From Nyssa sinensis (taxonomy: Eukaryota > Streptophyta > Magnoliopsida > Cornales > Nyssaceae): a DNA stretch of 64,000 bases. The notes beneath the pieces are model-generated. The model was not told where the DNA came from and searched no databases. It saw only the letters and a list, made by a program, of their open reading frames with translations. The stretch is from assembly GCA_008638375.1 (NCBI GenBank), contig CM018038.1, positions 11,386,740 through 11,450,739 of the forward strand, given 5' to 3'. Shown here in pieces: positions 1-13,025 of this stretch (the first letter of the stretch is position 1; each line of letters begins with the position of its first letter). Made by a program: the position numbers and the translations under genes.

Positions 1-107
1 TTTTAAATTATAATCAAATTCTGATACTGTACCTAGGTGACAAGTAATTTTTTTGAGATTTTGTTTTTGTTTAAAGTTCTCAAAATCTAATTTCCCAGCA
101 GATTTGT

Positions 108-127
108 TGTGTGTGTGTGTGTGTGTG
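108..127. repeat. (GT)n microsatellite
   Basis: A short GT dinucleotide run in the intron upstream of the first visible DUF547 exon. No other function is apparent. Confidence 0.9.
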
Positions 128-360
128 GGCTTGGTTAAACATGAAGGAGGTCCATATTTAGAGGCGCTCAGAAGATAACCTTTCTTTCAGTGGCCATTTG
201 CATATAGGAAGTCCCTGGTGGTTCTTGTTAGATTTGTGAGATGCAGAGCTGGACAGATTTTGCATGTTTCCATCTTTGTCTACCAATATTGAAGTGCTGT
301 ATGTTGATTGGCTGTTTATGTAATTCATGTTCTCTGTTTTTTTCTTTCCCTCTGGATCAG

Positions 361-1247
361 GTTGCTCTTCCTTACCCTGAGCCTCTTATTCACTTTGCAC
401 TGGTCTGTGGAAACCGATCTGGGCCTGCTCTTCGATGTTACTCACCTGGGAACATTGATAAGGAGTTGACGGAGGCAGCCTGTAATTTCTTAAGATGTGG
501 AGGACTCATTGTTGATCTGAATGTGAAGATTGTGGCAGTCAGTATGATATTCAAATGGTAAGTTGTTCTAATAGTGGGCCCCAAATGTGTTTCTTGAACT
601 ATTTCTTTTGTTCGACAGAACCTTACTGTGGGTTCAGGAGTGTTGTCAAATCTAAAAAGCTCTCTGTGCATGCGTGGGAATGCGTGCCCACACATGATCT
701 CATGCTTTCATGAGTGTAGTAAGGCTAGCATCTTTGGTCCAAGAGCATGATATTTAATTTCCTTATAAAGTTTTTAAACTTCAAGAAGTTATAATTGAAC
801 TGATCAAAATGCAACATGAAGTTGAACATCAAACCTAGAAAGCCTACAATTTGAAGCTTCGGTTTGCAGTTTGATGATCTTCTGAATAACTTTTACACAT
901 TAGCCAGGCTCTATGTAGCAATTATATTGGCAAACTCATGTTTTTGCATTAATTATTGAAGATAAAAGAAATGGACACACAAGATAGATTCATTATTAAT
1001 TTGGCAACTCACTATGAGAAAATTAACCGAAGATTTATGACACCTTAATTGTAAGTTCTTTCATCTAATGTCATCTTCTTCATGGATGCCCAGGTTCAGT
1101 GTAGATTTCGGTAAGAATGACGTTGAGGTACTGAAGCATGCAGCAAACTACCTGGAGTCAGCTGATTCTGAAGCATTGCTGGAGTTGCTTGCCACCTCCC
1201 AATTGAAGGTGATATATCAGCCTTATGATTGGGGTTTGAATTACTAG
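361..1247 (+). CDS. DUF547 domain protein, C-terminal two exons (partial)
   Basis: Two exons are visible. Exon one runs from 361, just after a pyrimidine-rich tract ending in CAG, to 557, which is followed by GTAAGT. Exon two runs from 1094 to the stop at 1245-1247. Joining them keeps the frame across a K-W-F junction and gives about 115 residues. The stretch beginning PYPEPLIHFALVCGNRSGPA, then a segment on a helix-rich ending, ending KVIYQPYDWGLNY, resembles the C-terminal part of plant DUF547 proteins, where HFALVCG is the recognisable core. Some plant members also carry DEP, glutaredoxin-like or leucine-zipper regions; those would lie upstream of the window and cannot be checked. The molecular function of DUF547 is not established. 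An ORF start at 241 lies in the preceding intron and should be ignored. Family call moderately sure, exon structure fairly sure. Confidence 0.75.
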
Positions 1248-4200
1248 AGTTAGCATCAACTTGCTAATTTACAGTATGCAGCTTCATACACCTTGCAAAG
1301 TATTGATAATTGTGTTACAAATGTCAATAATCATATTTCATTCCATCTACATAGCCCCATCAAAGAAATGTAAAAGTATCACTGATGCCTGGGACTTACA
1401 TGTAAAATTGGCTTTGAAGAGTCAGTTTAATACCAAAGGAACTGTTCTTTTTTTTTTTTTTAGTTTTTGTATTATCCTTTCCATTTCCCACCTCTTAAAT
1501 GTGTGAGTAAGTACGATATGACCTCGACTGTTGGTTGCCAAGTAAAGTGCCTGTGCTGTTGAGTTCAGTGTAGCCATTTGAGTATTGATATTTGCAGCTT
1601 GATTGATTCCTGTTAGTCTCTTTCTTCCTCATTATCCTCCTTTTACCGTTGTGGCAATCACGGTCCTGTTAGAAATTTTATCTCATGGTGTTTAGAGCGA
1701 CTGATGACCAATTACTGGGCTCAGTGCCGTGGAGTTGGTAACATTTTCGAGGGTGAAGCAAATGGTTAAGAGTAATTCTATCCTTATATTTCTTACAGTT
1801 TAATGTAGCAGGATTATGCTGGATGTGTCATTTCATGATTTGATATGACAAATGAGATATTGTCATATCATTTGAGATTTCACTTTTAAAATTGTGTTAG
1901 GAAGAGTAGTATTGTTTAATAGGTTATGGAGGGAACTCTTTGTCTCTTTTGAGAGGCCTCTACGTCAGTGTTCAGTGCAACCTATAATGGCAAGGTCTTT
2001 TTATTTCTTTGCTCTTACTAATTCAGGCATAAATTTGGCTTCTTGTTGTGTGTAAATTAAAGCAAATTTGGTAAATAGAACTTAATTTTTTTTACATTTG
2101 ATGAAAAGTGTGAAAAACTTTGGTTCATTAATTAGGGCATATTGTGAGAATAGGTTGGACAGAGTGCCTTGTCTCCATTATTAATTATAAGAGGTGGGTT
2201 TTTGCAAAGCTTTAGCCCGAACAGCATGAAATATACATGTAGAGGGAGGCAGCTTGAATTAAGATGCTGATACTTTCTAAAAACTGGTGTATAATAACTA
2301 TTTAATTTCATTTTACATGGAAAGCTCCTTTAATAAAATTATTCTCAGTTGAAACCCAACCTCAAACATTTAATAAGTTAAGTCCAAGTGAATTTAACTA
2401 TTTTTGAGAGCAAAGATAATTTGATGATCTGTTATTAACCAATTTTTAATTATGACTGTTTTGTCCCTTAGTTTGTTATGAATATTTTGCTTCACCGTGG
2501 ATACAAAATAGTGAGGCTATGTAGACACGTGTTCTCATGTTTTTTTTTTTTTATAATAAAATTAGAATTTTTGAACTCTAAAAAACGAGATCAATTAAAC
2601 AACATTCATATTATATATTAAGTTTAGTTAAAAAAAATTTACATTTTTATATAGTGAAATTTAAGTTTTGATGTCTGAAGCAAAAACATTGAAGTTGGAA
2701 GTATAGTGATATATTGCATTATAGATGAAGATCAACACGACTTTTAAAAAATGTGAGTCGGAGTATTTGAATAATGTTCTTGTACAACTTATGTTGACTC
2801 GAATAAAAATGGAGTGAGAAAAAGTTAATTATTATAGTGTGAGGATTTAATTGATATAAAATCATTGAAAAAATGTAATAATTTTTATGATTTAATAGGA
2901 GTCAAATGAGATATTAAAATCTTGGTAGACCAACCTTGTGGTCTTGTGTTGATAGTAATGTGAATTAAGTGGTATAATTACCAATATGAACATCACTTGA
3001 TACTAATATGCTAGAGAAAATGAGTAAAAATGTGAGAAATGGATAAGTAAAAGATTATACGATCGAGGAAATGGTTATTATTCGATTGGTATCAGGTCTT
3101 GCGTTATAAATGATAAAAGACCCATCATCCAGTAGCAAAAAGGGAGATTATCTAGAATAAGACATGATTCGATAAGTGCTGAGGAGTACCAAAATGTGAA
3201 TGAGACTATAAAAATTATGCTTGTGTAATGTAGGTTGTGATGATGTGATATAATTGATTTTGACCATTAATTTAATGCTGAGCCCATCTTAAAAGTATCA
3301 ATGTGCTAAGCTTTTGTCACCATTTTGAAGGGAACATCTCTAACCTAATTTCATTCCCTTCTCTTCTTTTGAGACCATTCAACTCTGTTACCCTTTTGAG
3401 TGGGAAATTAGTTTAACCAAGAGGCTCAAGAAAGGACTAAATTATCATCTCATCTCCTCTTAAAACTGAAAAGAAAAATAACCTTTTAGGGAGTTTATAT
3501 CAAAATTCCACATAGAACTCACATCAAGAGAATGGTGTGATGGGAGCTTTACAATGGCAGCCTTCATTGCTAGATTGTTGGTTGGGAGGTCTAAGGATTC
3601 TTTCACTGAGAATCCCCATTTTTATATGATTTAGCTCATAGCCAAGGCTAAAGAATACATCGCTCTTGAGGATGTGAAGATAGTACTGGAGGAGAATAAG
3701 GATCAAAAAGAAGATTTCATACAGAAGAAACTAGGACAAGATGAAGAAAAGAATATGAACTGTTGATAGATTGGACAAGAATGAAAACTGATTAGTTAAG
3801 TGACACCTGAGCAAACATTTTTGTATGCTATGTATAGGACGAGGTATCTAAATCAATTTTAAAATTTAAAATTTAATAAAATAGAGTTCATATTCGGAAT
3901 CTACGTGTCTAAATTGACTTCATTGTCAATTTTGACTCAATTCCAAGCTTGTGATTCTTTAATCACACCAATGCGCATAGTCCCATACTATAAACACATT
4001 GAAAAGGTAATTATTTAAAGGCATAATCTAGGAAAACTGACAGCACCATCATGCTTTGCAAGTCCAAAAATGACAATTCTGAGACAGTCAAATTTAGGCT
4101 TTCCTATAGCCACACTACCCAAAAGTGGACATGTGGAAAAAAAGAAAAGGAAAATAAAATGTTAAGAGCATGCATGACACACATGCAAGATTTGAGACCC

Positions 4201-4465
4201 CCATTTAGCAAATTAACATGCTATTGCATGTTACCAACTTGTCAAACAGTGATTGGCCAATGTGAGAAATAAGTTAACCCAACTTACATATAGAAAGAGC
4301 ACATCATGCATATTTACCTTGTTCATTTATACAAACCCTTCTTTTGACAAATTTCTGTCCTCATTAGAGACATTAAGTGAGACTGAGCTAGAGAGAAAAA
4401 GAAACATGAGGATTGAGGAATGGAAAGAGAGAGATTAGAAAGAGAGAGAGAGCATGATATATCTA

Positions 4466-4466
<1 letters not shown>
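1248..4466. other. Intergenic, no gene seen
   Basis: This 3.2-kb stretch downstream of the DUF547 gene is AT-rich, with stops in all frames. Its first few hundred bases probably include the 3' UTR. No domain, terminal repeat or RNA gene was recognised. Short ORFs at 1261-1506, 3524-3706 and 4051-4438 have no recognisable product and low-complexity composition. Confidence 0.6.

Positions 4467-4496
<30 letters not shown>
4467..4496. repeat. (AT)n microsatellite
   Basis: An uninterrupted AT run preceded by GA and TATC repeats. It ends exactly where a TGTCACACCCC sequence begins. That sequence resembles the start of some plant Gypsy LTRs, but I could not find a matching end. Confidence 0.85.
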
Positions 4497-4499
<3 letters not shown>

Positions 4500-5114
4500 A
4501 CACCCCAATTCCTAAAACCCTAGATTAAACTCCAAATCCAACATCCACAACAACTTTATTTTCATTTTGTCATGATTTGAAAGTTAATGCACACTTACAA
4601 TTCTTTTTTAATTATTCTTGTTTTTTCCTGAACCCTACGGTAAGAGAATGAAACTTAAATAAATATAAATTAAAGCATATTAATAATGATAATAACTTAC
4701 TGCTTTTCTAAATTTTCTTCATTTGATGTTAAATTTATTTGTAACATCCACTTCCATTCAACCACTACTAAGTACTAACTACCCAATATGAAGTATGAAC
4801 AACTTAAAAAAACATCTATTATTCATGCAATAATTTATATCCAGGCATTCATATTCAAGCACTTAAGTTATACACAATTTCAAATTAAAAGGTACGCCCA
4901 CCCATATACAAAATAGTGAAATAACTCGAAAGGGTTCATCTCTCCCTGCAATTACTCTAATTCTTCCTGCTCCTTCAGTTGTCACTAGTCACACTTGCCA
5001 ATTTGCCAACAATCTAGGAAATGAGCAATGTTGCCTAGTAAAAGAACTCCCAAAACGATCAAAACAATCAACATGCAACATGCTTTCATGCGATAATTAT
5101 CATGTCATACTAAC

Positions 5115-5701
5115 TGAGACGTCAAAAATATGCTAACTAATCAAAATCTGACACTTGTCTAGCTTTACTGCATGCAGGTCCTAAAGTAATTAGATATACC
5201 GACATCGAATATGCAGGCTCGGAGACTTTGATTCTAGGGGCATCAAGCTCTTTAGCAACACCTCGAACTACCGAACACATCGTCGTTATCATCTTGCCTT
5301 ATCGACCTCGGAATAACGGGACAGACGGCGATGTGCAATAGTCAGTAAAGCAGGTAGCTCTGCGGAACAGGGAGGCAGGTGGTGACAGTAAGGCAACTGG
5401 TGACAGTAAGATTGGTAATCATGATGAGATTGCCACCGTCAGGTAACAGTGAATCCAGGCCATGACAGTACCAACTCCTACCCACTTTAGCAAGCATTCA
5501 GCCTATAATTACAACCCTTAAGGTATGTTCAGAGGGATCGCTTCTTGAATCATTACTTTAAGTCTTATTTATACTCTCTCTAACTTAACCATCGGAGGGG
5601 CTACCGCCGGAGCCTTCCCCGGTGGCATTCTGATTTCATTTCATCTCAGGCTTCATACCAACGGAGAGCAGAGCCTTAACGAGTCAAAAAGTGCAACAAC
5701 A
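5115..5701 (+). mobile_element. Solo LTR, Tat-type Gypsy family (about 587 bp)
   Basis: The element begins TGAGACGTCAAAAATATG and ends GTGCAACAACA, the TG...CA form of an LTR. It is flanked on both sides by the same five bases, CTAAC (5110-5114 and 5702-5706), a perfect target-site duplication. Nearly its whole length aligns in reverse complement with the LTR at 50670-51243, including shared blocks around the GGGACAGACGG, GGAGGCAGGTGGTGACAGTA and CTACCGCCGGAGCC sequences. No internal domain remains. A solo LTR of this kind is left when the two LTRs of a complete element recombine. Confidence 0.88.
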
Positions 5702-6067
5702 CTAACCATGCATTGTGAGCTCCTATAGCACATCATATCATGCTTAACTACCCCATGTCTCTACATGCCATGCAAATGCATGCTAACACAAAATCATGCA
5801 TTTAAAACCATTATGCCCATCAATTATTTATATTATTATAAATCATGAAATCAACATAGTCTATATACACTAACTGATGTAGGGAAGATAGGGGAAAAGA
5901 ATGGAGAGAAAAGAGGAAGAAATCAACATAGTCTATGCCCATCAATTATTCATTACTCATCATATTCTCATAACCCCTTACTTAATATGTTTTAAAAATC
6001 ATATAATGTTTTCACATACTTTACATTTCTTTAAACTTGCTTAATTCAAGTTTTTTTTTTTTTTTTT
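5702..6067. other. Intergenic, no gene seen
   Basis: This interval holds the target-site copy CTAAC, AT-rich sequence and a short duplicated phrase (ATCAACATAGTCTAT occurs twice). It ends in a run of 17 T that abuts the next transposon. No coding signal is seen. Confidence 0.6.
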
Positions 6068-8081
6068 GAGATAATTACACTTACCTCCCCTGAGGTTTCT
6101 GACAATTACAGAAACCTCTCTTATGGTTTCAAAAATAACACTGTCCCCCCTGTCAGAAATTGTCTCTAAACGACGTTTACCAAATTGGTCCATTTACCAA
6201 ATTACGCTTATATTTTAATAATATTTTTTTTTTATTTTTTCTTCTTTATTTTTCCTCTCTCAACTCTCTCTCTCTCCCACTCCATCTCACTTCCCTCTCT
6301 CTTATTTTCTCTACCCAGAACAACACCGGTCTCTCTCTTTCTCTATCTACTCTACCGGTCATCACTTCTCCCAAACCACCGCATCATCCTCCAAAGCATC
6401 GCAGTGCCCAATCAAAAAAAAAAAAAAAAAATCAAATTTGAAATCAAAGATGGCAGGTGGAAAGATGAGCAGATCGTGATGGATCTTGGAAATCAACTAA
6501 TATATATATATATATATATATATATAGTATGTATATATGTAATTGAAAAAAATCTGGAGAGGCCATGGCTGGCGGTTAGAGCGTGGTGGTCATCAATGGT
6601 GGCTGTGACTGGTGAGAGTTTTAGAGAGTGGAATCCGACTGCCGGTCTTCTGTTTTGATGAACGACAATGGACTGGGGCGGGCATAACTGGTGTACGATA
6701 GTTTTGGGTGATGTGGGTGGCTGCGACGATGGTGATGGGTTAATAAATGTATGTGTGTGTTATTGGGAGGTGAGAGATTTGCAGAAAAATGCTTGGTGTG
6801 ACCCAATGAGAGAGATGAAGGAGAGAGCCTTCAAAGGAGGCTTGAGGGAGAGACGTGTACCTATCAATTGTGGGCTTTCTGGAGAAACATGGATATGGCT
6901 GAAAAATATAGATTTATAGCAGTAGTGGAGAAGAGGGTGATCGTTGGGGTTGTGCGATTTGAAACTTCGCACGAACCAACTCCGAGATCTTTCTTCTTTC
7001 TCTATATGTGCCCAAGTCGATCCACCTCGTTTGCTTTCTCTCTTCGACATCAATCAATTTGGGGTTTCAGAGGTATATGATTGGGGGTAGAGGGTGTGAT
7101 GAACTGTGTGGTGGAGAAGTTGAAGGATTTTTGCTGATGCTAGAGAGCTTTGGTGGGTATTTGCTGGGTTGGTTGGACAACGTGTTTCCACCAAAGACTA
7201 GAAGAGAGAAAGTGAAGCATTGGCTTCATGTTGCTGCACCATTTATCCATCTATTCACATATACGCTGTATATATATACACACATACATATATATATATA
7301 TATATGTATATACGTATTTTTGAGGTTGATGTTAGGTTTGGGTTATTGCTAGGCTTGGATTTCTAGTTCAGGAGGGGAAATCAAATCTAGCAAATTAACA
7401 TTAATATCACAGGCATCCAAGGAATCAAGTTAGGGAGGTAAAAGGCAGCGACAATGTTACAGAAGTGCTGAGGGTGATGGCAATACATTCAGCAACCCAC
7501 TAGTGAAGGACTTGGATGTGGCAGGGCATCAGCTCACCTGCCTTGCTCAACCTTACCATTCTCCACTTCCTGAGATTCAGGTGTCACCCCATTGAGTTTC
7601 CCTTGCTCCATTCCAATGTTTGTTTCTATAGCAACATTTCCCGGATAGTCCAGTTTCTCATCACTTGCACCATTAAATTCTGCAGCCTCGATCTGTGGTT
7701 GTTTGACCTTTCCCAAGACCTGTTTGTCTGGAGTTCCATCCTCCAGTAATGGAGCATGGTTAAGGCAGAGAAATTGAGAGAGAGATGAGAGAGGAAGAAA
7801 GAGGTTAGGGCAGAGAAATTGAAAGAGATTATTAATTAAAAAAACTATTAAAAGTGAGGGTAGTTTTGTCATTTAACCATAACTTGTAAGGAGTAAAATT
7901 GTCATTTAGACAAAAAAATTGCTTACATCATCAAAGTCTGTAGGTCAACTAACGGTCAACTAACGGTATGGAGAATCTGTTATAGACATTGAAACTAGAA
8001 AGGGGACAGTGTTATTTCAGAAACTATAGGGGAGGTTTCTGTAATTATCAGAAATCTCAGGGGAGGTAGGTGTAATTTACC
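6068..8081. mobile_element. Mutator-like DNA transposon, non-autonomous, long TIRs
   Basis: The first and last roughly 80 bp are inverted copies of each other. The left end reads AATTACACTTACCTCCCCTG and onward to AACACTGTCCCC; the right end, reverse-complemented, reads AATTACACCTACCTCCCCTG and onward to the same AACACTGTCCCC. Both ends abut T runs (6051-6067 and 8082-8091), so a 9-10 bp duplication of T residues is likely but cannot be distinguished from poly-T. TIRs of this length with a 9-bp duplication are typical of Mutator-like elements. No transposase was found inside. The interior holds AT microsatellites and one less repetitive stretch (7440-7872), listed separately. Superfamily assignment is inference. 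Confidence 0.72.
7534..7872 (-). pseudogene. Possible captured gene fragment inside the Mutator-like element
   Basis: The minus strand is open for 112 codons within the transposon. The last two thirds have normal, non-repetitive composition rich in Glu, Gly, Asn and Gln (for example GTPDKQVLGKVKQPQIEAAE), unlike the low-complexity ORFs elsewhere in the element. The reading continues in part past 7534 toward 7440 with one stop. This could be a host-gene fragment carried by the transposon (Pack-MULE type), a decayed element-encoded protein, or chance. I do not recognise the product. Confidence 0.3.
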
Positions 8082-8532
8082 TTTTTTTTTTGGTTGTGGT
8101 AGTATGACCATAGAAATTTTAAGTTATTTATTTTGATTCTCATTATAAAGTTATTTCCAAGTTACATGGAATCAATAGTGTTTTTGGATCAACCACACGC
8201 TTCGGTTCTTTTCCATTTTCCTTTGATTTCATTCGATTTCCAACTCACACAACACATCCACACTTAATTTGCAAGCCTCTCCTTGTAGGACGATCTCTTA
8301 GAATTCTCTTCACTTTATGGGCTACTAACCCGATGAAAAGGAATACCACTTGCGCAAGTTTTGGGCGTTCCGAAGCTGTTACTTAAGGTCATTGGAACCC
8401 TTATTAGAAGGTGATCTTAATCCATTTACTTAAAAATACCAAACATTTTTTTTTTATAATTGATCCAATGTAATTATTTCATTTTCGTTTTTATATTTGT
8501 TCAAGTTTGATAATGGGAGTTAATAGAAGAAA
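8082..8532. other. Intergenic, no gene seen
   Basis: About 450 bp between two transposon-like segments, beginning with a T run. No open frame of note and no terminal repeat of its own. Confidence 0.55.
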
Positions 8533-11130
8533 TGTCATGACCTGGGTCGTAAGACTTGAATGTGAACTATCTTCATTGGGTTCATTAGGTTTAAGGGAAG
8601 AATTATACTGCCTTAGGTAGTACTCTTGGATTCAATTTGGAGCTATGTCACACTACTTAAGCCCTAATGTATGCACATTGTTTACTTTACCCCCTTTTAA
8701 TTAAATGACTTACATGACACTCATTACACAAGTGTTAACAATCGGATCCAGATACCATAACTTTCCTTCTTGATTATTAATCCTAATTGCCATGTCATCT
8801 TTAGTTTTCCTTTAGTCATTTAGCTCAACGATAGTATAAGTAGTCATTGACATCCCTTGAGGAGTCAAACTTGAACTCAACTTCATGTCTTAACTCATCT
8901 GTTTAACTCGTACACCCTTAGTCATCATTTATTATTTTAATTTTGAGAGTTATCCATACTTTTTTACCACTTAGTTTATAAAGCTAAGAAATGAACCCTC
9001 AAGGAGTCCTTTATTTCTCACACTTTACTTAGTGTATTCCCATTATTTAGACCCATGTAGATTACAATTTATAGTGGTACAAAATATAAGACTAAAATCT
9101 TTGTCAAAGCAGTTCAAAACAATGTCCAAAAGAGATGGAAACACTATTTGAGCAGTGGGGTGACATAGGCCAAACCGGTCAGCCGGTTCGAACAAAGAGA
9201 AATTGAGGATTGTGAATTTTCGGTTAGCCAGTTTTAGGTCACTAGTCAATCGAATGACCTCCATCGGTTAGCCTGTCTCGAGAACCGGTCAACCAGTATT
9301 GTCTGACCGGGTAGCTGATTGGGTTGTTATCAAGCTATTTTTCAACCTACTTTTGGGGACTATTTTGCTAATAATTTTCACCTATTCTTTCTTCAAATAC
9401 TTCTCACATCATTTACAATGTTTTTACATCACATTTCATAATTCTTCACACATCAAAACCAATTAAATGTATCTACGAAGGTTGGAAACTAAGCATTTTT
9501 CCTTCACTTTATGCTAAAAGCATTCATTTCCAAATCCATGTATATACCAGTGTTTCCCCAATCCTTAGACCATAGTCTTGAGGTTTTCAAGATACATGAC
9601 CACAACATTACAATTTCTTCTATGAGTAAGGGACACAAGATCAAGGGCTCAAAAGGTATCAAATACTAATTCATGTTTCTTTTTTACAAAAATAAAAGTT
9701 AATGACCCATGGGCATTAACACAAAACAAAGGTCTTCAAGACCATAGCCTCCCAAAAATTTTTCAAAAGCGTCATCCAAGTATAAGTCTTCATGCCACTG
9801 GCTCCTTGCTTGTCTCTGCATTCAGGAAAGGGTTAAACCACACCCCCATAGGAGAATCTAACAGAAGAAGAAAACATATAGATAGTGTCAAGTGTCTGTC
9901 TATGATCATGTAGAGACAAGCAACATGTAATATATCACATGGATTTAATCCAATACATAAATCAGATAAGCAATACACCAAAAGTCATGGAAACATCCAA
10001 AAAAAAGTGAAATATTCACTAATGTTAGTTCATGATCCATGTCACTAGCACCAATCACCAATCTTAACCAAGCGTCAAGCTATAACCACATTTCCATGTC
10101 ACCATTTCAAACATTGGCCCTCTACAAGCCTTGTGTACTTTATAGGTTTCTAGCCTGATGGAAAATATGAACACCCATGTAGGTCTATATGACCCGAAGT
10201 CAAAAGAAGACACAATTCCCAATAATGAAATCCGAGGTAGTTGATTACAACCAACAGTCTCACTATTCCAAGACTCCAAAACAATAACAAGTCTCGCATT
10301 TTAAGAGAGTACACATAACATATATATTGCATAGACATAATATGATTTATTTACCCAAAAACATATCAGGAATCTTATCGTTATCTCACATTGGCATTTC
10401 AATAAACAACATTGATTTCCACGTCAATGTAAGTATAATACAAGGGATGAGCCTTCTCATGATCCATTTATGCAAATGTAAAAGACTACGAATATAATTT
10501 TGAATGTAGAGAGGTAGAATATAGCATCAAACATGCATTACAACAACATTTAAGGCTACTTTAGATCATGATAAATGACTTAATAACCAATATGATTCCG
10601 TAATGAAAGTAAAACATGAAATCAAATCGTAAACACCCATTTCTCTACCTTGGGTTAGAAACCCCTTAACTCATTGGTTGATTTAAAGTAATTCCTACCT
10701 TTAGCTGTGTTGATTCTTGCTTTTATTGTTCAAACCCTACATAGATAGTTGTTATTGAAGCTTCCAAGAAAACAATCTTGCCTTAAAATGTCTCGTAGGT
10801 GCCTTAAATCTTTATAAAATAAAGGGAAAATGAAGGAGAAATGAAGAATAACAAGAACACGTGCTTTTTATTTCATCACTAAAATAATGTTCTAAAATCT
10901 CCTAAGTCCACGTCATAGTGTTTCATGAATATTACACTTGTGTAAACCCATGTTTCTAACAAAATGACAAAATTTTCCTTTAGGTTAATTAATGTATCCA
11001 AATGACGCTAAAGGTTTCCAAATTTTTTCTAAATCAATATTTACCATGATTTATCAATTATATAACATTATAATGCATTATTTAAATTTTTAGCTAATTA
11101 TTAAATATTAAGAAAATATTAGATGTTACA
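8533..11130 (-). mobile_element. Probable large solo LTR (Gypsy-type)
   Basis: The plus strand begins TGTCATGACCTGGGTCGTAA and ends TTAGATGTTACA. Read on the minus strand this gives TGTAACATCT...ACGACCCAGGTCATGACA, the same terminal layout as the two better supported large elements at 34296 and 39874 (TGTAAT...GGTCGTGACA). The flanking five bases are AGAAA and AGAGA, a 4-of-5 match, so the target duplication is imperfect or mutated. No coding capacity is seen. The boundaries are plausible rather than proven. Confidence 0.45.
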
Positions 11131-12994
11131 AGAGAGTCTTGTTAGGTTTAATCATTTCGATCATGTCAAACAAATTAATACGAACTCATGAGCATTGGAA
11201 CAATAATATCAATAAGGTCATTGGAAATAGAGCTATACTAACTACCCATATATAAAAACCCATTTTTACATGCTTAAATACAATATGAAGGGTACATATA
11301 TGCAACTCTCACAATACACTCTTAAAACCATAGTCCATCTCTCAAACTCAAAATGCAATTGTACTCCTATGTCCCTTCATGCAAGCTAGCTACCACATCA
11401 AGTGGTAGGAGTGAGTATTTTCGTGCCCAATAAAATTTTCCAAAATATAAAGTACATGAAAATTCGATTGCAAATCCTAATATGACAGTTCATAGTAAAA
11501 CATGCAGTAGCAACATACAACAATATCATCAATCAGTAAGAAATAACAAGTCAACCGGGATAACATACAATATGCCATCAATCAAGATAATCAATAACAA
11601 AAAATATATCAGTACATCATGAATAACAAAGAAACATAGGCATCGGTCTCCAATTTCACATTCCAAGCATATCAACCACGAATCACATGTGATTATAGAT
11701 AAGCATAACATGAGTATCATACCATACGCCAACAATGTATAAAATCATCAGGCTTACATGATATTGTCAAATAAGGCAAACTCAAGTGTTCAGGTCCTTA
11801 TGTCCCAATGTTTATATCATTTCGAGTGTGTGTATCTATCATTTCAAGTACATTGATTTGGTTTATCTCATTTTTAATCTTAAACCCTCATCTCAACCTA
11901 ATTATCATTTAAACAGACATTAAGTAACTTATGGAATCACACAATGATTTCTAACTTAACCCTTGTTCACATCCTTCTACTTTATTTTTAAACCACAAGT
12001 CAGTTATTTGCTTATTATGCCACCCTGGCCCTTATTAATTGTGTTTTACCATTTATTCTATAAGTTTCTAGGACAAAAAATGCACTTACATTTTGTATTC
12101 ATATTTACTCAAATGTATGTTAAAAATGGATTTTGGGACCATAGAAACCTTAAGGAAGTCCTATCCTAGAAGTTACATAGCTTTCAAATATCATTTTAAC
12201 ACCCCAAGGGTATTTTTATAATTTTATCAACATTGGTACATGTCTTTTGAGACTTAATTTCCCCAAATAGACATTCGAAATGAGTTCTAGGGGTCTAAAA
12301 ATTCTAAGGGTACTATTTCTATAACTTAATTACTCTTTTATTATCAATTCTAAGTCTAGGGGAATTTTTTTCATTTTACAATTATATATGAGACCAATCC
12401 CTATCCCAAATTGCTCAAACAATCATTATATTTGAGCTTAGGACGCTCAAAAATCCTAATTACACCATTTTCGTGATATAATTAGCTAATTAATAACCTT
12501 TATTAGGCTTAGGGATATTTTTATCATTTCATAATTATATATGGGACCACTCTTGGATCCTTGTGGTCCATACGAATCTCATTGAATTTAGAATATTGAA
12601 AAATCTTGGGTATGCCCCATTTTTAAATTTAAGTTACATTTCTACATGTAATTAAAGGATAGACTTTTTCGTAATTCAGTCTTAATAACCATATCAAGTT
12701 TGACCAAAACTGGTTCAAAATTTAACCAAAACCTCGCAAGAACAATCAAACTTGTCCGCGCAGCCAAACAATCCTAGTTAGGCATTAAACCAAACAAGCC
12801 ACTTGGGTTAGGCTCGGTCCAATGACAAATTGGTTTCATTTGACCCATTTGTAATTTAATATAATTCTTAACGTTGGCTAGCTGGTTAGCTGGTTAGTAT
12901 GTTATTCTTAACACCATTCATATCTTTGATAAATAATTAGAAAATGTATGCTCTTGTGATCAAAACGTATAGATCTCATACTCTAGATCATTCA

Positions 12995-13000
<6 letters not shown>
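11131..13000. other. Gene-free DNA with diverged direct repeats
   Basis: There is no convincing coding region. From about 12190 to 12600 a phrase of the form ATTATATATGRGACCA recurs about 153 bp apart (near 12380 and 12533), amid repeated AAGGGTATTTTTAT-like phrases. Such internal subrepeats are common in long LTRs, so this may be an old LTR remnant, but no ends were found. ORFs at 11529-11735 and 11963-12169 have no recognisable domain. Confidence 0.45.

Positions 13001-13021
<21 letters not shown>
13001..13021. repeat. Pure poly-G tract (21 G)
   Basis: Twenty-one consecutive G residues follow a run of T in otherwise AT-rich sequence. Such tracts can form G-quadruplexes and are also frequent places for sequencing or assembly error, so the exact length is uncertain. 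Confidence 0.9.

Positions 13022-13025
<4 letters not shown>

Noticed and set aside
4496..5114. Possible LTR starting TGTCACACCCC at 4496
   Set aside because: The start resembles some plant LTRs, but no CA end with a matching target duplication could be found.
6160..7352. Overlapping ORFs within the Mutator-like element
   Set aside because: Low-complexity, frame-overlapping and interrupted by AT microsatellites; no transposase motif.
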